Both the position numbers and the translations under genes were made by a program. A model generated the notes under the pieces. It had not been told where the DNA came from, ran no database searches, and was given only the letters and a program-made list of their open reading frames with translations. Positions 57,347 through 64,000 of a stretch of DNA of 64,000 nt are shown here, piece by piece (within the stretch, counting starts at the first letter, position 1; every line of letters starts with the position of its first letter). The DNA is from Melastoma dodecandrum (Eukaryota > Streptophyta > Magnoliopsida > Myrtales > Melastomataceae), in NCBI GenBank assembly GCA_029817715.1, contig JARUPY010000173.1:146637-210636 (forward strand), given 5' to 3'.

Positions 57347-60300
57347 CTAGCTCCTGCGGATGCGGATCAGATTGTCCGGCACCTCGACTTTCGGGGTCGT
57401 GCGCCGGCGGCGGCGGGGCGTGCGCGCGTCGGCCAAGGAGCGCGTTCAGCTTGTCCATGTAGAGGTAGGTGACAGGCGTCGTGAACAGGGTCAGTGCCTG
57501 CGACACGATCAGGCCGCCCACCACCGCGATGCCGAGCGGCTGGCGCAGGTCGGCGCCCGCACCGTAGCCGACGGCGATCGGCAGGGTGCCGAACAGCGCG
57601 GCCATCGTCGTCATCATGATCGGGCGGAACCGCAGGACGCAGGCCTCGTAGATCGACTCCTCCGGCGACAAACCATCGTGGCGCTCGCGCTGAAGCGCGA
57701 AGTCGATCATCATGATCGCGTTCTTCTTGACGATGCCGATCAGCAGCACGATGCCGATGATCGCCATCATGCTGAGGTCGAACCCGAACAGCTTCAATGA
57801 CAGGAGCGCGCCGACCGATGCCGAGGGCAGGCTGAGCAGGATCGTGAAGGGATGGATGAAGCTCTCGTAGAGGATGCCGAGCACGACGTAGACCGTGAAC
57901 AGGGCGGCGGCGACCAGCAGGGGCTGCGTGGCCAGCGACGCCTGGAACGCCTGGGCGGTGCCCTGGAACGAGCTCTGGAGCGTCGCCGGCTTGTGGATGT
58001 CGCGCTCGATCGCCTGGATCGCCTCCACCGCCTGGCCGAGCGAGACGCCGGGCGCGAGGTTGAACGAGAGCGTCACCGAGGGGAACTGGCCCTGGTGGTT
58101 GACGGCGATCGTGCCCGGCACGCGCGTCAGCTTGGCGAACTGGCCGATCGGCACCATCGCGGTGCCGGTGCCGTGCACGTAGAGCTTACTGAGCGCGGTG
58201 AGGTCCTCCTGGAAGCGCGGCGAGACCTCCATGATGACGTGGTAGGTGTTGAGCGGCGCGTAGAGCTGCGTGATGTAGGTCTGACCGTAGGCGTCGGACA
58301 AGGTCTGCTGGATGTCGGCGATGTTGAGGCCGAGCCGCGCGGCCGCGTCGCGGTCGATGTCGATCATCAGGGTCGGGCTGCCGGTCTGCTGGTCGGAAGC
58401 GACGTCCTGCAGCAGCGGCGAGGCCTTCAGCTTGGCGAGCAGCTTCGGACCCCAGGCGTTGACCTCGTTGAAGTCGACGTCCTGCAACGTGTACTGGTAC
58501 TGCGTGCGCGAAAGGCGGCCGCCGAGCTGGATGTTCTGCACCGATTGCAGGTAAGTGACGATGCCCGGCACCTTGGCGAGCTGCAACGCGCATCCGCTGG
58601 ATAATCTGGTCAGCCGTCTTGGTGCGCTCGCCGACCGGCTTCAGCTGGATGAACATACGGCCGGTGTTGAAGCCCGAGCTTGAGTTGCCGCCGATCGAGC
58701 TGCCAACCGACAGCACGTCGGGGTCGCGCGCGATCACCTTCAGCGCCGCCGCCTGGCGGCTCTTCATGCCCTCGAAGGAGATGTCCTGGTCGGCCCTGGC
58801 TGAAGCCCGACAGCATCCCCGTATCCTCCTGCGGGAAGAAGCCCTTCGGCACCGTCACGAACCAGTAGGCGGAGAGCACGATGAGGCCGATGTTGAGCAC
58901 CATCACCGGCGCGCGGAAGCGCAGCGACAGCTTCAGGATGCGCTCGTAGCCGCGCACCATGGCCTCGAAGCCGGATTCGGTCAGCTCGTAGAGGCGGCCG
59001 TGTCTGACGCGATGCGGGTTCTGCAAGACGAGCCCGGCGATCATCGGCGACAGGGTGAGCGCGATGCCGGCCGACAGGATGACGGCGACGGTGACTACCA
59101 TGGCGAATTCGCGGAACAGCCGCCCGACGAGGCCGCCCATGAACAGCAGCGGGATGAACACCGCGATCAGCGAGATGCTGATCGACACGATCGTGAAGCC
59201 GATCTCCCTTGAGCCGTCGAGGGCGGCGGTGACCCGGTCCTTGCCCATTTCGAGATGCCGGAAAATATTCTCCAACATGACGATCGCATCGTCGACGACG
59301 AGCCCGACGGCAAGCGTGAGGCCCATCAACGAGAGATTGTCGAGGCTGTAGCCGAATTCGTACATCACCGCGAAAGTGCCGACGAGCGACAGCGGCAACC
59401 GTCAGCGCGGGATGATCGTCGCCCAGATCTCGCGCAGGAAGATGAAGACCACGACGATGACCAGCACGATCGTGCCGGCGAGCGTGAGCTTCACGTCGGT
59501 GAAACTGTCGCGGATCGAGATGGAGCGATCGCTGACTATGGACAGCTTGATCGACGGTGGAATGCCCGCCTGCAGCTTCGCAGAAGCGCCTTGATCTTGT
59601 CGACGAGTCGAGCGTGTTCGCGTCGGGCTGGCGCCAGATGCCGATCATCTCGCCGCGCTCGGTGCCGACCCAGCTCGCCTGCAACGGGCTGTCGACGCCG
59701 GCGACGACCTTGGCGACATCGCCCAGCCGCACCGGCGCGCCGTTGCGATAGGTGACGAATCGCCTGGGCGATCTGGCCCGGCAGGAAGATCTGGCCGTTG
59801 GTGCCGATCTGGTAGGATTGCTCCGGCCCCTGCAGGGTGCCGACCGGCAGGTCGGCCGTCGACGAGGTGATGGCGGTGGCGACGTCGGTGAGGCCGATGC
59901 CGCGCGAGGCCAGCTTCAGCGGGTTGATCATCACCGTCGGCGCGTATTTCTGCTCGCCGAAGATCACCACCTGGCCGACGCCGTCGAGCGTCGAGAATCT
60001 GCTGGGCGACGTCGAGATCGGCGAACTGGTCGAGCTGCGTGAGCGGCATCGACTTCGACGTGAGCCCGAGGATCAGCACGGGCTGGTCGGCCGGGTTGAC
60101 CTTGCGGTAGGTCGGCGGCGTCGGCAGGTTTTTGGGCAGGTAGCCCTGCGCGGCGTTGATCGCCTGCTGCACGTCGCCGGCGGCGCCGTCGACGTTGCGG
60201 GACAGGTCGAACTGGAGGGTGATGTTCGTCGTGCCGAGCACGCTCGTCGAGGTGATCTGGTTTGACGCCGGGGATCTCGGCGAACTGGCGCTCGAGCGGC

Positions 60301-60495
60301 TGCGCGACGGAGGAAGCCATCGTCTCCGGCGAGGCGCCGGGCAGCTGCGCGGCGACGGTGATCGTCGGGAAGTCGACGCTGGGGAGCGCGGCGATGGGCA
60401 GTGAGGTTGTAGCCGATGAAGCCGCCGACCATGACGGCGACCATCACGAGCGTCGTCGCGATGGGCCGCGTGATGAACGGCGCCGAGATATTCAT
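57347..60495 (-). pseudogene. RND multidrug efflux permease, MdtB/MdtC type (many frameshifts)
   Basis: The joined length of about 1049 residues and order fit an inner-membrane HAE1-type RND pump. ATG 60495 starts [20 protein letters not shown], followed by the first helix, porter regions ([38 protein letters not shown]), helix IV with VVDDAIVMLENIFRH, and the final helices with MIDFALQRERHDGLSPEESI and PIMMTTMAALFGTLPIA. At least eight frame changes occur, far more than elsewhere. It overlaps the adaptor gene by ATGA (60492-60495). Pumps of this branch export drugs, bile salts or other amphiphiles. As written no intact product exists. Confidence 0.85.
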
Positions 60496-61688
60496 TGCGT
60501 CTTGCTCGTGCCCTCGGGCGCGTCGCTGAGGGCGGGGCCCCGGGTCGGCGAGCTCGTCGACGATCTTCACCTTGGCGTTGGGCTGCAAACGGAACTGGCC
60601 GGAGGTCACGACGGTGTCGCCGGGCTTGAGGCCGCTCGAGATCAGCGCCTTGTTAGCCTCCGTCTGCTGCACCTTGACCGGCGCCATCACCGCCTGCGAC
60701 TTGCCGTCGACCAGATACGCGAACGACCCGTCCGGCCCCGTCTGCACCGCGGCCGCGGGCACCGTGATCCCGTCATGGACGATCGCCAGCCACGAGGTGG
60801 GCGTTGACGAACTCGCCCCGGCCACACCTGCCGTTGTCGTTGGCGAACTCGGCCTTGAGCTGCACGGTGCCGGTCGTCTGGTTGACGGTGTTGTCGATGA
60901 GGTCGAGCTTGCCGACGGACAGCTTCTTCCTGTCGTTGGCCCCGAACGCCTCGACCGCGAGCGTACCGGTCGCCATCGCGTCGCGGAACGCGGCTGATGT
61001 CTGCCTCGGGCAAGGTGAAGACGACGTAGATCGGCTTGATCTGCGTGACCGTGACCAGGTTCTGCGCCGTGCCCGATCGGATGAGGTTGCCGAGGTCGAC
61101 GTGCGGATGCCCGTGACCCCGTCGATCGGCGAGCGCAGAGCCGCATAGTCGACGTTGAGCTGCGCCGCCGCGGATCGCCGCCTCGTCCGCGCACGAGCGC
61201 CGCCTCGTCCTCCGTTGACGGTGGTCTGCTGGGTGCGACCTGCTGCTCGGGCGTGTAGTTTGCGCTTGAGCAGCTCCGAATAGCGGCCGAGGTTCACCCT
61301 GTCGTTGGCGACCTGCGCCTTGTCGCGCGCGCCAGGCTCGCCTGCTCCTGCGCGAGCGCCGCCTCGTAGGGGCGCGGGTCGAGCTGGATCAGTAGGTCGC
61401 CGGCGTGGACGACTTGTCCCTCCTTGAAGTTGATGCTCGTGATGTTGCCTTTCGACGCGGCTCTGGATGTCGACGGTGTTGAAGGGCCGTCACCGTGCCG
61501 AGGCCGCGCAGCATGATCTGCACGTCCTCGACGCGCGCCGTGGCGGCGAGGACGGGTATCGCGTCCGGCATGGCCTCGGCCCGTGCCTCGTGCGTCCGGG
61601 CGGTGGGCCGGAAAACGGCAAGCGCCGTCACGGCGACGAGTGTCGAGACGGCGACGGCAACTCGGCGCACGCGATCAATCCCGGTCAA
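60492..61688 (-). pseudogene. RND efflux periplasmic adaptor, MdtA type (many frameshifts)
   Basis: A membrane fusion protein of about 398 residues that links the permease to an outer-membrane channel. The N-terminal helix is VAVSTLVAVTALAVF, followed by VEDVQIMLRGLGTVTA. The lipoyl/hairpin and barrel parts (TVDIQSRVKG-type, LNVDYAALRSPIDGVTGIRT, GKLDLIDNTVNQTTGTVQLKA) and LKPGDTVVTSGQFRLQPNAKV follow. Many single-base changes scatter it over three frames. ATG 61688 starts it, and its stop overlaps the permease ATG. The two genes are a translationally coupled operon without a visible outer-membrane channel gene. Confidence 0.8.
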
Positions 61689-61747
61689 ACTGCGAACGCT
61701 TGGATTTATGCTGCCGTTGGCGCCACGTTGATAGTCCTATAACCCGC

Positions 61748-61776
61748 TTGTGATCGTAACGACTATTTGATCACAA
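61748..61776. promoter_or_regulatory. inverted repeat upstream of the efflux operon
   Basis: TTGTGATC and GATCACAA are perfect 8-bp inverted half-sites with a 13-base spacer. It lies 59 bases before the adaptor start, in the promoter region. The shape fits a TetR-type operator. No regulator gene can be recognised with confidence to the right. Confidence 0.4.
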
Positions 61777-61789
61777 AGCATTATGGGCG

Positions 61790-63740
61790 ATTTTCCAACG
61801 TCTATTGCCCATGCTCGGGCACGGCGATTGCGAACGAATCTCAGCCCAAACTGACGCCGGAAGGTATCGGCGCTATCGCCTTGGCGCGTGCCATTGCGGG
61901 CATGCAGCATGATCGGATGCCCTGCTCGGCAAGCACGTTGCCGACTAAGAACTCGAGCTCCGTCGGGACGGTCCCGTAATGAATGCCCTTGCCACTCGAT
62001 CTACGCGCGCACCACGCGCGCTTGTTGGCCCAGCGGGTGGGCCGAACTTAACCTATGTCTAAAGAATGTTGCGACGGCAGCGGAACATTGGTGTTGGGCG
62101 ATTGGTTAGGTGCGCATAGATCGCCACAATGGAGGATAGCGAGAGGGTTGGTATGTAAGTCATGCCGTCGGTTCCGGAAAGGCGCCCGGACTGCCATTTG
62201 CGCCATAACTGCCCGCGCTTGCGCTCGCCCGCGCCGCCCACCAGGGCGGATGAAGCCCGAGAAGCCCGGCGAGCTCGTCCAGCAGAATGCCGATCCACAG
62301 GCGCCCCCGTGCCGGCGCACGGGCGTGGCGCATACCGCATACTGTCTCACGGCGACGAGAGAGGCGCGGTCGATCGAGGTGACGGGCATCGCCATCAGTA
62401 CCCGGGGGCCACGGCGCCGGCGCCGGGGTGGTCGCGACACATCGTCTCCCTGGGGGCGCGGGCAACGGTCGGGCTCGGCGCCACCGGTCTGACGCGACCC
62501 TCGAAGACGCCTGGACAAGGTGTTCGAGATAGACGCCCGGTTAATCCCCGACATGCTGAAGGCGCAGGCTACGTCATCAGTCGGCCTCCGATTTCCGCCG
62601 ATCCCGATCTCCCAACCGATGTGCACCGCCTACCATCGTTCGGCCTCGCCAAAAAAAAAAAAACAAAAGAAGGCCGCGCAATGGCTCGACGCCGGTGCGC
62701 CGCCGCGCGGCAGCAGGTCCAAGGATGCCTCCGCTCGGCAAGCGCAACGTGCATGTCGGGCGGAGTCCGAGGGCGCGCACGCGGCCCCTGTGGGCGGCGA
62801 AGCTTCGCGCCGATCCCTATGCGCCGGAGCACGACTCTCGTCGGCAATCGCCGCCGCGTCACCGCCGAGCGACCTTCGTCGCCAATGTTCGACGGGATTC
62901 ACAGAACCCAGGCCTCCGCGCGCTGAAGAACCGGGCTACGTCCAGCGATTCCTTGGGTCGCAGGTCTATGGCATTACCCCTCTCTGACCTTCGCCAAACC
63001 GCGCCGTGGCCGCGTCAAATCATCCGGCAGCTCGCCAATGAACTGCAGCGCGCTTCGACCGTCAGCCTTCCGCCTTCACCAATCACAGCCTGCTGATCCT
63101 GAGCCAGCCTCAGGTTTTGTTTTTTTTGCCGAAGAGCCTCGGCGAGCCGTGGACCGAGCGGCTTGCGCGAGAACTCGCTGAGGCCCTGGCACCGGTCACA
63201 GCGCGGCCGCTTGCTTGGCTGATCCAGGGCAGGCGTGAGGACGACGGTCGTTCCTGTCCCGAGCTTGACGAAGAAGCAGTGCGTTGGAAAGCTCTGCCGC
63301 GTCGGCCGACCGACGTCCAGCTACGTCTGACTCCCCAGCCAGGAAGTCGGGCCCATCTGAAACATCGCGGCGGAAAAAAAAACGCCAAGCACGCAGACGG
63401 TCGGACTGGATCGCTGCCCCGCATTCGCCGGAAAGGCCCGCCGCCTCGGATTGCGGGGCGCGCTGTGGCGCGAAAGCGCCCGGCGAGGCTCAGGCCGGCG
63501 GCAAGCGCAAGCGCGGCGGAAGGAGTGAGGGCTCGTTTCTTATCCTTCTCCCGCTTGCGAAAGAGGGAAAGAAAAAAAGGTGGCCCCGACGAAGTCGGGT
63601 CGGATGAGGGATCGTGCCGCGTGCGCTTTGGTGTTGACGGAGAGCAAGTCGACACCCCGCCCCTCATCCGAACCGAGCACGCTTCGCCGGGCCACCTTCT
63701 CCCGTCAAGCGGGTAGATAGGGGAGGAAGCTGCGCGCGGC
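61790..63740. other. unassigned, error-prone stretch at the right end
   Basis: No gene can be called with confidence. Short open pieces appear in all frames but none continues for a domain. Long homopolymers (an A run of about 12 at 62650, T8 at 63118, A9 near 63375, A7 near 63573) are unlike the rest of the window. Two low-GC patches at 61740-61830 and 62050-62160 are the only distinctive parts. A piece on the plus strand near 63130-63290 (LARELAEALAPVTARPLAW) looks protein-like but is not placed in a family. Confidence 0.5.
63544..63714. repeat. palindromic intergenic repeat, family A, copy 4 (degraded)
   Basis: The order of the family A element is kept: CCTTCTCCCGCTTGCGAAAG, then GACGAAGTCGGGTCGGATGA, then CCCCTCATCCGAACCGAGCA, then GCCACCTTCTCCCGTCAAGC. 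Several single-base insertions and A runs distort it, as in the sequence around it. Confidence 0.7.
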
Positions 63741-64000
63741 CTACCCCCCAGCCCCGAAACAACCGCGCCGCTGGTGTGCCGCGACAAACACTTCTCGAGA
63801 ACCTCCGGCCTCCAGCCAATCCCCGCGCAGGTCGTCGACGCTTCGGGCGAGCATGGCGCGGAAACGGTGTAGCGACGTGCCGAACAGATTTGGGTCCGCC
63901 ATGAAACCGTTGGCCGCCTCGATGTAGATCTTCGTTACCCGGCGCGAACATTTACATGTCGGTCGACAGGAAAAACGTTTCTCGTGGCGGAAGGCGATCG
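63741..64000 (-). CDS. partial gene of unknown function (cut by the window end)
   Basis: The C-terminal part of a minus-strand gene enters from the right. A frame open for over 70 codons reads TKIYIEAANGFMADPNLFGT, then LHRFRAMLARSVDDLRGDWL, then SREVFVAAHQRRG, with a stop at 63741-63743. Composition and amphipathic helices look like a real protein. I do not recognise the family. Sequence errors may affect the part near 63950-64000. Confidence 0.45.
   Translation of the reverse strand, partial: IAFRHEKRFSCRPTCKCSRRVTKIYIEAANGFMADPNLFGTSLHRFRAMLARSVDDLRGDWLEAGGSREVFVAAHQRRGCFGAGG

Noticed and set aside
62645..62665. Poly-A run as a biological signal
   Set aside because: It lies in the stretch with the most base errors and several other unlikely homopolymers, so it is probably an artefact.

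Overview
The window is GC-rich chromosomal DNA from an alphaproteobacterium, most likely of the order Hyphomicrobiales (Rhizobiales). Supporting evidence is a CcrM-type adenine methyltransferase, a CpdR response regulator next to an N-formylglutamate amidohydrolase, an alphaproteobacterial HisN, the envelope cluster pyrH-frr-uppS-cdsA-dxr-rseP-bamA-lpxD-fabZ, and palindromic intergenic repeats of a kind common in that order. No phage, transposase, integrase or CRISPR array was seen.

Layout. 0-12 kb: an RcnR-like metal-responsive repressor, a Tat-exported protein with a DUF2277 protein, a GGDEF-EAL protein followed by a FeeM-like N-acyl amino acid synthase, two alpha/beta hydrolases, secreted glycine- or cysteine-motif proteins, a lytic transglycosylase, an O6-alkylguanine-DNA alkyltransferase and a TylF-like methyltransferase. 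12-24 kb: mutL, a beta-hydroxyacid dehydrogenase, a vWA/glutamine-amidotransferase-like membrane protein, AsmA, an ABC-F ATPase, Uma2, cytidine deaminase and an ArsR/SRPBCC pair. 23-35 kb: ccrM, a hybrid histidine kinase, purD, a fasciclin protein, tRNA-Val(GAC), cpdR, N-formylglutamate amidohydrolase, hisN, a class V aminotransferase and two DUF1236-type secreted proteins. 35-45 kb: the translation/isoprenoid/phospholipid/outer-membrane cluster. 45-54 kb: quinone oxidoreductase, glgX, an acyltransferase, adenosine kinase and a tandem two-domain hydrolase. 54-64 kb: an AT-richer Mrr restriction gene, a DUF4258/DUF2283 pair, a zinc metallopeptidase, a two-gene RND efflux operon, and a poorly readable right end.

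The most interesting biology is in the envelope cluster. The lpxD homologue before fabZ has lost its catalytic histidine region, its C-terminus and its N-terminal substrate-binding residues. The lpxA, lpxI and lpxB genes that normally follow fabZ are absent from this locus. This suggests that lipid A synthesis has been lost or relocated, although bamA is kept. Other odd points are an alpha/beta hydrolase with Gly in place of the nucleophilic Ser, a tandem hydrolase with one GxSxG and one GxCxG elbow, a small exported protein with a duplicated cysteine motif, and a perfect 27-bp inverted repeat upstream of mrr.

Data quality matters here. At least 18 genes, including essential ones (bamA, cdsA, rseP, purD), carry frameshifts, many of them one extra base in a short homopolymer. 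Their density rises sharply right of 55 kb. I read these as sequencing or assembly errors, give each gene its full span, and note the frame breaks. Genes with three or more breaks are typed as pseudogene only to flag that no intact reading frame exists as written.
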